Assembly (NCBI GenBank): GCA_030761205.1 | Contig: JAULJL010000032.1 | Location: 4,593,134-4,657,133, forward strand | DNA: 64,000 nt | Direction: 5' to 3' | Source: Fremontodendron californicum | Lineage: Eukaryota > Streptophyta > Magnoliopsida > Malvales > Malvaceae | Shown here: in pieces, positions 32,081 through 44,909 of the stretch | Numbering within the stretch: the first letter of the stretch is position 1 | How the letters are laid out: each line of letters begins with the position of its first letter | The notes under the pieces: model-generated | Seen by the model: only the letters and a program-made list of their open reading frames with translations | Databases searched by the model: none | Told to the model about the DNA's origin: nothing | Program-made: the position numbers and the translations under genes

Positions 32081-34176
32081 CATTATCTAACATTTTGCTT
32101 GTTGTGTCTCAGTTATAATAAGTGGTTAGCAACCTCTGCAGGTAATATCTCCTAAATTCTACCTTTAAAATTTGACATTGGGGACAATGTCATATTTTAG
32201 TAGGGGGTAAGAGACATATTTTGTTAATTAAAAAAAAAAAAAAGTTGTTGTGTTTTAAGCCATTTAGAAGTATTCATTTTGAACAAGGTCTGAGTAAGGG
32301 AGACTTGAGACATATCTTGTCAGTTTGATTTCTTCTTTTGAAAAAAAAAAAAAAAAATAGTTTGTTTAGAAGTATTCATTCTGAACAAGGTCTGAGTAAG
32401 GGAGACTTGAGACATACCTTGTCAGTTTGATTTTAATCTTTTTATGTTTACTTGTTAATTTTTGTTTACTATTTTAGGATTATTTAGGTTGCATGAGTTT
32501 GTTTTGTTTTGAGTCTTAGTTATTCCTATTCTTATGTTATTAGTTCTTTTCTCTTACACATGATTCTTTCATTTGTGTTAATAGACTTACATTGAGGACA
32601 ATGTAAGAATTAAGTGTGGGGGGAATGATTTAGGATTTCTTTTATTTTTGTCTACTATTTTTTTTTTTATGAGTCTTTATTATAATTTTTAGTGTGTTTT
32701 AGTTCCTTTTTAATACAATGATGAGATATGAATTGCATAAGTCTAAAACAGAGTTATTAGTGAGAAGATTTTCATGAGAATTGAGCTTGATATCATTCTT
32801 TTTTTTTATGAGCCAATGTTGATATGATATGTTGATGGAGAAAGAAGCATGTTTAGACTTGATATTGACTTGTATAATCATCCTTGTGAGTTTTTGAGCC
32901 TATAATGATTGATGCATTATACAAATCAATCTAATTTCTTTCTTGAGTGCTCTTATGATTACATGATTCTCTAGAACTTGCTTTAGACCTTGTTGAGACT
33001 ATATTGATGCATGTGACAACATGAATATGATAGAGGCATTAGGATTTTTTAGCCAGGGCCAAATAGCCATCCCTTATTGATGTTCCAAGAGAACACATCC
33101 TTAGTGAACCAATTTGAGCCTACATTGAATAAGCTATCTCTTTGGTAACCATAACTTGTCCCTAACCTAAATATACTTATTTATATCTTTACCTTTGTTC
33201 CAAAGATGAATTAGCATGTTTTGAGACAAGTTGCAAAGACAAGGAAGATCTATTGAAAATTTGGGTTAGAAACAAGAAATAAGTGTGGGGGGAAAAGAAA
33301 AGAAAAGTCAAGAGAAAAGGTAATGGAATACTGGCAAATACATTCCTATGTAAAAAAAAATATGAATCATCTCTTGAATTTGTGGAAAAAGAAAAAGATG
33401 TTACAAAGTTGTTTAGAATGAAGAAAAGGCCCAACATGAATATCCGGCCTAGGTGACTATGTACTTGTAAAGAGTTTTGAGAAGTTTCTTTGTATAATCT
33501 TTTTATGTCTCTAAACTTTATGAACTCTTTGGAACCTTTGTGATATCTTTATCCTTTTGTTCTTCAACCACATTACAAACCCCTTGGCCCCATTACAACC
33601 TTGATTAAAGACCTCTTGATTTATGAAGTTGCATGATCTTTTAGTGGAGAATAGGTGGACAAGCAAGCATATGGTAGAAGTGTTTTCATGAGATTGATTG
33701 AGTGTAAACACTTTACCACTACTTTAAAGAGTGAAAATCAAGAGAGTATCCCATGTGAGAAGTTGAGATTAAATTTGAACATGCACTATTTTGATTGAGA
33801 TATGTTATGCTAATATTGGCTTAACTCAAACAATTTACATTCAAGCATGATTTTTTGTGAAATTTTTTAAGCTATTGATTAGTTTGTAAGACTTGTTCAA
33901 ATATTGTCTCTAATTTGTATTGAAAGGATTAGGAGTAAATATTTTTAGTATATGTAGTTTATTTATATGTAGTTTATTTATATTTTAATTTTTCAATGTT
34001 TGTGGGTATCGTTCTAGTAAACCCTCACGAGACTAAACTCGTCCACTAGGGACACCTAGGGGTTTAAAGGCTTGTGTCACATGCTAAGTGCCACCGTGAT
34101 TTCCTACGAAAGTGGATTAGATTAGATTTTCTTATTTTATTTTTATTGAGTCGTTGCTAGGGACTAGCAACAATCT
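32081..34176 (+). other. 3' noncoding region of element E
   Basis: Contains TGACATTGGGGACAATGTCA (perfect inverted repeat, about 32174-32193), the doubled ~90-bp repeat (about 32243-32430), the GAGGACAATGTAAG inverted repeat with PPT-like run near 32610, and another PPT-like run near 33288. No supported gene. Confidence 0.65.
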
Positions 34177-34187
34177 AAGTGTGGGGG
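34177..34187 (+). other. Polypurine tract of element E
   Basis: AAGTGTGGGGG directly before TGTGATAAC. Confidence 0.85.
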
Positions 34188-36271
34188 TGTGATAACTCGT
34201 ATAATTATATAGTTTTTAGTTATGTTTTATTATTGTTTTGTGTCAAATACGAGTTATTATTGTTTAGTCTAATTGTGTTTATGATCTTTTATATTTTTAT
34301 GTAATTTGGTGTTTTTCACAAGTTTCTTTGAGTGATTTCAGATTACTAGAATTAAGGGCAAATCCAGTTCAGTTCCAGTTCCGACACATTTTGCCATATC
34401 AGCTATATCTGGAGTTTCACTGAAGCAATAAGGCTGAAATTTGTAGCCGTGCAAAGCTACGAGGCATATCTATCTTTTTCATGTTTTATACTTCTTGAAA
34501 CGGAGTCGTTTTCCCTAGCGAAATCGACCATCAAGTTGGCTGATGTGCAATGACGTCTGTGCTGACCTGTTTTCGTATTTTGCCCATATCTGCTTATCCA
34601 CATCAGCAAATGAGCTGATTCGAATGGCTATGGATCCGTAACTGATACGGGAACCTTTGTCTAGAAGACCATATGATCAGATCAGGCCTCTAATATTGAC
34701 GAAATCGACCATCAAGTTGGCTGATGTGCAATGACGTCTGTGCTGACATGTTTTCGTATTTTGCCCATATCTGCTTATCCACATCATCAAATGAGCTGAT
34801 TCCAACGGCTATGGATCTGTAACTGATAGGGGAACCTTTTTTTAGAAGACCATGTGATCAGATCAGGCCTCCAACATTGACGAAATCGACCATCAAGTTG
34901 GCTGATCAAAATTGTCATACAATATGACGAAAATTGTTAGAAAAATTCACCCACCTATTATACCTACCTTTGAAATTTGTAAAGCTTGTCTCTTGTCATT
35001 TAGCCTTCCAAAATGTGTATAAATAGAGGGCCTTGGATGATTGTAGAGGATCATATTGTACATAGGTAGGATATTAGCCATTTTAATAAAATTCTCTAAG
35101 TTTTCTTCTTCTTTCTTTTCTCTAGTTTTCTTTCTTTTCTCTAGTTTTCTTTTTCTTTAGAGAGAGCAAGAGGTTGGATAATTAATATTCTTCCTCTTCT
35201 TCTTTCTTTCTTTTATTTTCTTCTTAGATTTTCTTTAATTTTATGTTTATGTTTATAATGCCTATGCTAGGCTAAACTTCTATTTGGTTAAGGGTGATTT
35301 CAAAGCCCTAGACATGTTTTGTGATTGATTTTCAGATTCTATCTATCATTAATTTTCTATCAAAGTTGCTTATGTTCTTCTACAAGAATTGTTCATGATG
35401 TTGTCTAGATTTATTTAGGTGTACAACTAGATAGATCTTGATAATTATCTATTGCTAGTTTAGGAGTCTTGATCCGTGTAATTGTCTTGATTTCCTATTC
35501 ATAAGTGGCAATTTGTGATTAATGATTATGGTCAAGTTTTCAATAATTGCAAAGTGGAACATAACCTAAGTTGAACAATCCGAGCTTATGTGTTTGTTGC
35601 TTAGATCAACCTATCTTTCTCATCATAAAGCTGCCATTAAATTGAATTTAGAGAGCTTATTCTAGGTTGTTTAATGGTTAGAGATTAAATAGAGAGCTTG
35701 TTCTATTTAACGACAAACTAAGGAAAGATTGGGGTAACAGAGCTTGTTGTTATCTACGGTTGTTAACTTTGATAGTTGGTTGATATTGATAGATCTGAAA
35801 TTGATTCTTAATGATGTCTAGTGGTGGAGAATGAAACCTTAACCATATTTTTCATATTTGATTCTTCTTACTTATTTGTTTTCTTACTTTTAGTTTGCTT
35901 ATTTTTTATATTTATTTTTATTGGCTGGTTATACCGCCTAATTTGTATATTAACTTTGTTTTATTTTTATTGGCTGGTTATACCGCCTAATTTAGTATAT
36001 ATATTTTTATTGGCTGGTTATACCGCCTAATTTAGTATATATATTTTTATTGGCTGGTTATACCGCCTTGCATCTTATTCTTATTATTTACTTTAGTTTA
36101 AATCTGGCTTCAAAAACCCCTTTTCTTTTATTGTTCTTGAATTTAAGTTTTAAACTATTAACTTATAAACTAAAACCCAATCCCTGAGGACTCGACCCTT
36201 GCTAACTACTATACTTACAATTTATCTTTTTAGTGCAAGGTTAAATAAGATACACTCTTTTGGGTGCATCA
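34188..36271 (+). repeat. 3' LTR of element E
   Basis: Complete LTR, TGTGATAAC to GTGCATCA; U3 181-bp units at 34519 and 34700, partial at 34881; TATAAATA at 35018-35025; four ATTGGCTGG repeats near the end. It is followed by AATTTTTGG and then the F fragment. Confidence 0.9.
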
Positions 36272-36289
36272 AATTTTTGGAGAAAGTTG

Positions 36290-36403
36290 GATTTATGGCC
36301 GCAATTCCAAAGGGAATGGCAACATCTTGGGAATCTGATGTTAAAAGACCCTGTTTGCCAGCTTGTAAGAAAACTGGATGGGAAGCATATCCTCGACTCA
36401 TAG
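36290..36403 (+). pseudogene. NABP-like 3' fragment (element F)
   Basis: The last 37 codons (from DLWPQFQREW) and the stop of NABP. The basic and cysteine clusters are gone. It is joined 3' of the E LTR and spacer through about 9 bases of filler. Confidence 0.85.
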
Positions 36404-36772
36404 AAGGCGTTTAAGCCGTTTCTGGACGTAAAACCAGAGGAAGATGTGAGCCACAATCACAACTACAATAAATGACTTCTCAGCTTTTGGTTTGATTTGC
36501 AATAACTTTATTTTGTTTTAATTTACGTGTTGTTCGATTTGTGTAACTATTCTCTTTTTTTTTTTTTTTTTATTTGTCTTTTACGGTTGATTTTTTCTTC
36601 TCTTTTCGATTTTCTTCCTGAAATCACGCAAAAATCTTTTGTTAGGTTAACATTTTCTTCTGACAGGTCAGATACACTTTCGGCGACATTATTACTCTTG
36701 TCTGATTCACTACTCAGTCCTCTATATATTACACCATGTACTCATTCTCTTTCAGGCACTCGAAAAAAAAAA
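36404..36772 (+). promoter_or_regulatory. NABP-LOG intergenic region (element F)
   Basis: Single (not duplicated) version with an extended T-run, CTATATATT and TTCTCTTTCAG before the ATG at 36773. Confidence 0.45.
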
Positions 36773-37420
36773 ATGGAAAGTACTTCATCCGAGCGCATTA
36801 AAAAAATTTGTGTCTTTGGAGGTACTTATCCAGGGAAAAATAACATATTCGCTGATGAAGCCATAAGAGTTGGAGTAATACTTGCCCAACAAAAGATCCA
36901 CTTGATTTATGGAGGCGGTAGTACGGGTTTAATGGGAGCAGTCGCTACAGCAGCACACGCCGGAGGAAGTCCAGTTCTAGGAATCGTGCCAAAACTATTC
37001 ACAAGTTTTTGTGGACCTACCGTGGGTAAGGAAATACAAGTCTGGAGTGTCCCTGAACGGATAACAATCATGTACCATTCTGCCGATGCATTCATTGCTT
37101 TACCAGGAGGTCTGGGTACATTGGAAGAAATAGCTTGCGTGGCTTCTTGGTCATCTTTGGTCACAAATAAGAAACCCATTGGTTTGCTTAATATTAATGG
37201 TTATTTTAGTAATTTGCTTTTATATTTAGATAATGCTGTGGATAATGGATTCATGTTTTCAGAGGCAAGGAGAACCATAATTTCTGCTACAACCATTGAA
37301 GATTTACTTAAAAAGCTCCAAGCTTATGAGTGTTTATCTGCTACGGTTGTTTCGCAAACGCTCGGAAAAAGAAAAAGAGATATGGACGAGCAAGGAGTGG
37401 ATTGCACTTTGTCTTTGTGA
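36773..37420 (+). CDS. LOG-like: LOG-like phosphoribohydrolase (element F)
   Basis: 215 residues. It shares HLIYGGG and AYECLSA with the C and I copies but keeps PGGLGTLEE with Glu119, so the Glu-to-Lys change arose within this subfamily. Other changes are Gln7Glu, Ala19Thr (GGTYPGK), Asp78Ser and Ile93Val. The frame is open upstream to 36527, which I attribute to homopolymer length. Confidence 0.85.
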   Translation: MESTSSERIKKICVFGGTYPGKNNIFADEAIRVGVILAQQKIHLIYGGGSTGLMGAVATAAHAGGSPVLGIVPKLFTSFCGPTVGKEIQVWSVPERITIMYHSADAFIALPGGLGTLEEIACVASWSSLVTNKKPIGLLNINGYFSNLLLYLDNAVDNGFMFSEARRTIISATTIEDLLKKLQAYECLSATVVSQTLGKRKRDMDEQGVDCTLSL

Positions 37421-39519
37421 CATTATCTAACATTTTGCTTGTTGTGTCTCAGTTATAATAAGTGGTTAGAAACCTCTGCAGGTAATATCTCCTAAATTCT
37501 ACCTTTAAAATTTGACATTGGGGACAATGTCATATTTTAGTAGGGGGTAAGGGACATATTTTGCTAATTTAAAAAAAAAAAAAAAAAAAAACTTAAGAAG
37601 TATTCATTCTGAACAAGGTCTGAGTAAGGGAGACTTGAGACATACCTTGTCAGTTTGATTTCTTCTTTTCAAAAAAAAAAAAAGAAAAAAAAAAGAAAAA
37701 AAAAAAGAGTTTGTTGTGTTTTAAGCAATTTAGAAGTATTCATTCTGAACAAGGTCTGAGTAAGGGAGACTTGAGACATACCTTGTCAGTTTGATTTTAA
37801 TCTTTTTATGTTTACTTGTTAATTTTTGTTTAGTATTTTAGGATTATTTAGGTTGCATGGTTTTGTTTTGTTTTGAGTCTTAGTTGTTCCTATTCTTATG
37901 TTATTAGTTCTTTTCTCTTACACATGATTCTTTCATTTGAGTTAATAGACTTACATTGAGGACAATGTAAGAATTAAGTGTGGGGGGGAATGATTTAGGA
38001 TTTCTTTTATTTTTGTCTACTTTTTTTTTTCTTTATTATTATTATTATTATTTTTTTGTGAGTTTTAGTTCCTTTTTAATACAATGATGAGATATGAATT
38101 GCATAAGTCTAAAACAGATTTATTAGTGAGAAGATTTTCATGAGAATTGAGCTTGATGTCAACCTTTTTATGAGCCAATGTTAATATGATATGTTGATTG
38201 AGAAAGAAGCATGTTTAGACTTAATCTGACTTGTATAATCATCATTGTGAGTTTTTGAGCCTATAATGATTGATGCATTATACAAATCAATCTAATTTCT
38301 TTCTTGAGTACTCTTATGATTACATGATTCTCTAGAACTTGCTTTGAACCGTTTGAGACTATATTGATACATGTGACAACATGAATATGATAGAGGCATT
38401 AGGATTATAACCAGAGCCAAACAGCCATCCATTATTAATGTTCTAAGAGAACATCCCCACTAGTGAGCCAATTTGAGCCTACATTAAATATGCTGTTTTA
38501 TTGGTAACCACAACTTACACCTAGCCTAAATATACTTATATCCTTACCCTTGTTCTAAAGATGGATTATATATTTTGAGACATATTGCAAAAAAACAAGG
38601 GATATTTTTAGTTGAAAATTTGGGTTAGAAACAAGAAATAAGTGTGGGGGGAAAAGAAAAGAAAAGTCAAGAGAAAAAGAAATGGAATACTGGCAAATAC
38701 ATTCCTAAGTAAAAAAATATGAACCATCTCTTGAATTTGTGGAAAAAGAAAAAGATGTTACAAAATTGTTTAGAATGAAGAAAAGGCCCAACATGAATAT
38801 TCGGCCTAGGTGACTATGTACTTGTAAAGAGTTTTGAGAAGTTTCTTTGTATAATCTTTTTATGTCTCTAAACTTTATGAACTCTTTGGAACCTTTGTGA
38901 TATCTTTATCCTTTTGTTCTTCAACCACATTACAAACCCCTTGGCCCCATTACAACCTTGATTAAAGACCTCTTGATTCATGATGTTGTATGATCTAAAT
39001 AGGGGAGAATAGGTGGACAAGCAAGAATATGGTAGAACTGTTTTCATGAGATTGATTGAGTGTAAACACTTCACCACTACTTTAAAGAGTGAAAATCATG
39101 AGGGTATCCCATGTGAGAAGTTGAGATTAAATTTGAACATGCAATATTTTGATTGAGATATGTTATGCTAATATTGGCTTAACTCAAACAATTTACATTC
39201 AAGCTTGATTTTTTGTGAAATTCTTTAAGCTATTGATTAGTTTATAAGACTTGTTCAAAGATTGTCTCTAATTTGTATTGAAAGGATTAGGAGTAAATAT
39301 TTTTAGTATATGTAGTTTATTTATATTTTAGTTTTTCAATGTTTGTGGGTATCGTTCTAGTAAACCCTCACGAGACTAAACTCGTCCACTAGGGACACCT
39401 AGGGGTTTAAAGGCTTGTGTCACATGCTAAGTGCCACCGTGATTTCCTACGAAAATGGATTATATTAGATTTTCTTATTTTATTTTTATTGAGTCGTTGC
39501 TAGGGACTAGCAACAATCT
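37421..39519 (+). other. 3' noncoding region of element F
   Basis: Same modules as in the other elements: GACATTGGGGACAATGTC repeat near 37513, doubled ~90-bp repeat (about 37600-37795) between long A-rich runs, GAGGACAATGTAAG repeat with PPT-like run near 37980. It is more diverged from A than D is. No supported gene. Confidence 0.6.
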
Positions 39520-39530
39520 AAGTGTGGGGG

Positions 39531-41406
39531 TGTGATAACTCGTATAATTATATAGTTTTTAGTTATATTTTATTATTGTTTTGTGTCAAATACGAGTTAT
39601 TATTGTTTAGTCTAATTGTGTTTATGATCTTTTATATTTTTATGTATTTTGGTGTTTTTCACAAGTTTCTTTGAGTGATTTCAGATTACTAGAATTAAGG
39701 GCAAATCCAGTTAGTTCCAGTTCCGACACCTTTTTCCATATCAGCTATATCTCGAGTTTCACTGAAGCAATAAGGCTGAAATTTGTGTCCATGCAAAGCT
39801 AAGAGGCATATCTATCTTTTTGATGTTTTACACTTCTTGAAACGGAGTCGTTTTCCCTAGCGAAATCGACCATCAAGTTGGCTGATGTGCAATGACGTCT
39901 GTGCTGACATGTTTTCGTATTATGCCCATATCTTCTTATCCACATCAGCAAATGAGCTGATTTCAACGGCTATGGATCAGTAACTGATAGGGTAACATTT
40001 GTCTAGAAGACCATGTGATCAGATAAGGCCTCCACAATTGACAAAATCGACCATCAAGTTGGCTGATCAAAATCGTCATACATGACGAAAATTGTTAGAA
40101 AATGCACCCACCTATTATACCTACCTTTGAAATTTGTAAAGCTTGTCTCTTATCATTTAGCCCTCCAAAATGTGTATAAATAGAGGGCCTTGGATGATTG
40201 TAAGGGATCATATTGGAGATTGGTAGGATATTAGCCATTTTAACAAAATTCTCTAAGTTTTCTTCTTCTTTCTTTTCTCTAGTTTTCTTTTTCTTTAGAA
40301 AGAGCAAGAGGTTGGATAATTAATATTCTTCTTCTTCTTCTTTCTTTCTTTTATTTTCTTCTTAGATTCTATTTAATTTTATGTTTATAATGCCTATGCT
40401 AGGCTAAACTTCTATTTGGTTAAGGGTGATTTCAAAGCCCTAGACATGTTTTGTGATTGATTTTCAGATTCTATCTATCATTAATTTTCTATCAAAGTTG
40501 CTTATGTTCTTCTACAAGAATTGTTCATGATGTTGTCTTGATTTGTTTAGGTGTACAACTAGATAGATCTTGATAATTATCTATTGCTAGTTTAGGAGTC
40601 TTGATCCGTGTAATTGTCTTGATTTCCTATTCATAAGTGGCAATTTGTGATTAATGATTATGGTCAAGTTTTCAATAATTGCAAAGTGGAACATAACCTA
40701 AGTTGAACAATCCGAGCTTATGTGTTTGTTGCTTAGATCAACCTATCTTTCTCATCATAAAGCTGCCATTAAATTGAATCTAGAGAGCTTATTCTAGGTT
40801 GTTTGATGGTTAGAGATTAAATAGAGAGCTTGTTCTATTTAACGACAAACTAAGGAAAGATTGGGATAACAGAGCTTGTTGTTATCTACGGTTGTTAACT
40901 TTGATAGTTGGTTGATATTGATAGATCTGAAATTGATTCTTAATGATGTCTAGTGGTGGAGAATGAAACCTTAACCATATTTTTCATTTTTGATTCTTCT
41001 TACTTGTTTTCTTACTTTTCTAGTTTGCTTATTTTTAAAAGTATATTTATTTTTATTGGCTGGTTATACCGCCTAATTTGTATATTAATTTTGTTTTATT
41101 TTTATTGGCTGGTTATACCGCCTAATTTAGTATATATATTTTTATTGGCTGGTTATACCGCCTTGCTTAGTATATATATTTTTATTGGCTGGTTATACCG
41201 CCTTGCATCTTATTCTTATTATTTACTTTAGTTTAAATCTGGCTTCAAAAACCCCTTTTCTTTTATTGTTCTTGAATTTAAGTTTTAAACTATCAACTTA
41301 TAAACTAAAACCCAATCCCTGAGGACTCGACCCTTGCTAACTACTATACTTACAATTGATCTTTTTAGTGCAAGGTTAAATAAGATACACTCTTTTGGGT
41401 GCATCA
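39531..41406 (+). repeat. 3' LTR of element F (short variant)
   Basis: 1876 bp. It has a single 181-bp U3 unit (39861-40041) instead of two, which explains most of the length difference. TATAAATA at 40175-40182; four ATTGGCTGG copies near the 3' end with altered linkers. The polypurine tract is at 39520-39530. Confidence 0.88.
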
Positions 41407-41413
41407 AATTTTT

Positions 41414-43424
41414 TCTAATTGTGTTTATGATCTTTTATATTTTTATGTAATTTGGTGTTTTTCACAAGTTTCTTTGAGTGATTTCAGATTACTAGAATTA
41501 AGGGCAAATCTAGTTCAGTTCCAGTTCCGACACATTTTGCCATATCAGCTATATCTGGAGTTTCACTGAAGCAATAAGGCTGAAATTTGTATCCGTGCAA
41601 AGCTAAGAGGCATATCTATCTTTTTCATGTTTTATACTTCTTGAAACGGAGTCGTTTTCCCTAGCGAAATCGACCATCAAGTTGGCTGATGTGCAATGAT
41701 GTCTGTGCTGACCTGTTTTCGTATTTTGCCCATATCTGCTTATCCACATCAGAAAATGAGCTGATTCCAATGGCTATGGATCCGTAACTGATACGGGAAC
41801 CTTTGTCTAGAAGACCATATGATCAGATCAGGCCTCTAATATTGACGAAATCGACCATCAAGTTGGCTGATGTGCAATGACGTCTGTGCTGACATGTTTT
41901 CGTATTTTGCCCATATCTGCTTATCCACATCAGCAAATGAGCTGATTCCAACGGCTATAAATCCGTAACTGATAGGGGAACCTTTTTCTAGAAGACCATG
42001 TGATCAGATCAGGCCTCCAACATTGACGAAATCGACCATCAAGTTGGCTGATCAAAATTGTCATACAATATGACGAAAATTGTTAGAAAAATTCACCCAC
42101 CTATTATACCTACCTTTGAAATTTGTAAAGCTTGTCTCTTGTCATTTAGCCTTCCAAAATGTGTATAAATAGAGGGCCTTGGATGATTGTAGAGAATCAT
42201 ATTGTAGATAGGTAGGATATTAGCCATTTTAATAAAATTCTCTAAGTTTTCTTCTTCTTTCTTTTCTCTAGTTTTCTTTCTTTTCTCTAGTTTTCTTTTT
42301 CTTTAGAGAGAGCAAGAGGTTGGATAATTAATATTCTTCCTCTTCTTCTTTCTTTCTTTTATTTTCTTCTTAGATTTTCTTTAATTTTATGTTTATGTTT
42401 ATAATGCCTATGCTAGGCTAAACTTCTATTTGGTTAAGGGTGATTTCAAAGCCCTAGACATGTTTTGTGATTGATTTTCAGATTCTATCTATCATTAATT
42501 TTCTATCAAAGTTGCTTATGTTTTTCTACAAGAATTGTTCATGATGTTGTCTTGATTTATTTAGGTGTACAACTAGATAGATCTTGATAATTATCTATTG
42601 CTAGTTTAGGAATCTTGATCCGTGTAATTGTCTTGATTTCCTATTCATAAGTGGCAATTTGTGATTAATGATTATGGTCAAGTTTTCAATAATTGCAAAG
42701 TGGAACATAACCTAAGTTGAACAATCCGAGCTTATGTGTTTGTTGCTTAGATCAACCTATCTTTCTCATCATAAAGCTGCCATTAAATTGAATTTAGAGA
42801 GCTTATTCTAGGTTGTTTAATGGTTAGAGATTAAATAGAGAGCTTGTTCTATTTAACGACAAACTAAGGAAAGATTGGGATAACAGAGCTTGTTGTTATC
42901 TACGGTTGTTAACTTTGATAGTTGGTTGATATTGATAGATCTGAAATTGATTCTTAATGATGTCTAGTGGTGGAGAATGAAACCTTAACCATATTTTTCA
43001 TATTTGATTCTTCTTACTTATTTGTTTTCTTACTTTTCTAGTTTGCTTATTTTTAAAAGTATATTTATTTTTATTGGCTGGTTATACCGCCTAATTTGTA
43101 TATTAACTTTGTTTTACTTTTATTGGCTGGTTATACCGCCTAATTTAGTATATATATTTTTATTGGCTGGTTATACCGCCTAATTTAGTATATATATTTT
43201 TATTGGCTGGTTATACCGCCTTGCATCTTCTTATTATTATTTACTTTAGTTTAAATCTGGCTTCAAAAACCCCTTTTCTTTTATTGTTCTTGAATTTAAG
43301 TTTTAAACTATTAACTTATAAACTAAAACCCAATCCCTGAGGACTCGACCCTTGCTAACTACTATACTTACAATTTATCTTTTTAGTGCAAGGTTAAATA
43401 AGATACACTCTTTTGGGTGCATCA
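41414..43424 (+). repeat. 5' LTR of element G (first ~80 bp missing)
   Basis: A/D-type LTR starting at TCTAATTGTG and ending GTGCATCA; TATAAATA at 42164-42171. It is followed by AATTTT and an intact primer-binding site, so this is a genuine 5' LTR junction. Confidence 0.9.
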
Positions 43425-43430
43425 AATTTT

Positions 43431-43448
43431 TGGCGCCGTTGCCGGGGA
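43431..43448 (+). other. Primer-binding site of element G
   Basis: TGGCGCCGTTGCCGGGGA, tRNA-Asp type, 6 bases after the LTR. Confidence 0.95.
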
Positions 43449-43577
43449 TTGTTTTCTTTAGTTTATTTGTTACTTGGTTTATTCTTATTTTCAGTTCTAA
43501 TTAGTTCTATTTTCTTGTACATACAAGTTTTTCTTATCAAATTTTGAAAAAAAAAAAAAAAAAAAAAAAAAAAAACG

Positions 43578-44516
43578 ATGGAATTGAGCAATCTAACACT
43601 TGAAGAGTTGGTGGCATACATGAACATGGAAAATCAACAAGCCAATCTCACCTACCCAGTTCAACAATTGGCCATGGGAGGATGTCAAGGCCATCAAGTG
43701 TTCCAAGACCAACAGTATGATCATTACTCAAACACTTACCATGAGGGATGGTGGGATCATACTAATTATGGCTACTCAGAAAATTACGAAGAAGTAGATC
43801 CTTATGCCAATTACACTCATCCATCTAGCTTCAATCAATCATGGTCTCAAGAACCAGATCTTCTTCAACCACCACATATGACTCAAAACTCAGGTACTTC
43901 TTTAGAAGATCTTGTCGATTCTCTTGTTACTAATACTTTGCAATTTCAACAGGAAACAAGGGCAAGTATCCAGAGTTTGGAAAGGCAAATAAGCCTATTG
44001 GCTAGTAGTATGGTGGTATGGGTAGCACAAAGATCTGAAGAATTCTCTGCCCAAACGATGATTAACCCAAAGGAGAATGCTACTATTGTGACCTTGAAGA
44101 ATGATGAACAAGATGAGGATGAGACAAAATTAGAGATGGATTCTATTCTTGAGGATAATGAAGCCACAAATCCAAATAAGAGTATTTCAGCACCTGAGGT
44201 AACGTTTAAGATTCCAATTTTTACTAATGTTTCTTCTCCACCTTTTCCTAGTAGATTTGCAAAGTTCAAGGAGGAAGAACATGAACAAAACATGCTGGAA
44301 ACCTTAAACAGTTTGTTTGTGGATGCCATTCAACAAGTACCAACATATGCTCCATTCCTCGATGAGATATGCACCACAAAGGATGATGGAATAATACTTG
44401 TAATGGAGAATGCATCCAGTTTTGTGCAAAGAAAGCTTCCTATCAAACGTTCAAATTTGGGAAGTTTCATGTATGAGCCTAACAAGCCTAAAAAGCCAAG
44501 AAGGGGTGTTGGTTAG
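43578..44516 (+). CDS. Mini-gag (element G)
   Basis: 312 residues, identical in sequence to copy A. It starts after an A run of about 28. See the entry at 203. Confidence 0.8.
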   Translation: MELSNLTLEELVAYMNMENQQANLTYPVQQLAMGGCQGHQVFQDQQYDHYSNTYHEGWWDHTNYGYSENYEEVDPYANYTHPSSFNQSWSQEPDLLQPPHMTQNSGTSLEDLVDSLVTNTLQFQQETRASIQSLERQISLLASSMVVWVAQRSEEFSAQTMINPKENATIVTLKNDEQDEDETKLEMDSILEDNEATNPNKSISAPEVTFKIPIFTNVSSPPFPSRFAKFKEEEHEQNMLETLNSLFVDAIQQVPTYAPFLDEICTTKDDGIILVMENASSFVQRKLPIKRSNLGSFMYEPNKPKKPRRGVG

Positions 44517-44909
44517 GTTGGACAACTTAAATCAGTACTAATTGGGAAGGCAGTCCAATTAATGAAGAAATTACCAACCTGCCATACTCAGATTTGCTTT
44601 CTTTTCCTTTTCCTTTTCCTTTTATTATTTTTTATTGTTTTTATTTATTTATTTTTATGTTTATTTGTTTAGTAATTTAGGATTTTATTTAGAGTTTTTT
44701 GTTTTTGAGTCTTTTTAGGTTGTTTTTCTTTCTGATCCTTGTTTTTAAAATAACTAGATGTAAATATAATTTTTAATTTTTTTACCCCGGTTAAATGGCG
44801 GATAACGGTACTCCGTGATTATTTAAATCGGTTCCATCAGCTACCCACAAAACTGATATTGTATATAAATTTCTCTTCCAATTTCTCTTTCAATTTTTTT
44901 CTTCTCAAG
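44517..44909 (+). promoter_or_regulatory. Spacer and NABP leader (element G)
   Basis: A-type spacer with one extra CCTTTT unit, the cassette edge AGATGTAAATATAA, a TATATAAA box about 45 bases before the ATG, and TTCTTCTCAAG just before it. Confidence 0.45.

Larger units (their letters stand above)
28944..36280 (+). mobile_element. Element E: B-type non-autonomous element with one LTR
   Basis: Starts at a 3' remnant of the primer-binding site (GCCGGGGATTG), then leader, mini-gag, NABP, LOG, 3' region, polypurine tract (34177-34187), LTR (34188-36271) and AATTTTTGG. It thus runs from primer-binding site to LTR plus spacer, the extent of an unfinished one-LTR cDNA. Close to element B in sequence. 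Confidence 0.85.
36281..41413 (+). mobile_element. Element F: 5'-truncated element with LOG
   Basis: Begins within the last part of NABP and continues through LOG, 3' region, polypurine tract (39520-39530) and LTR (39531-41406) plus AATTTTT. LOG and 3' sequences share diagnostic bases with C and I (the third subfamily). Confidence 0.85.
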
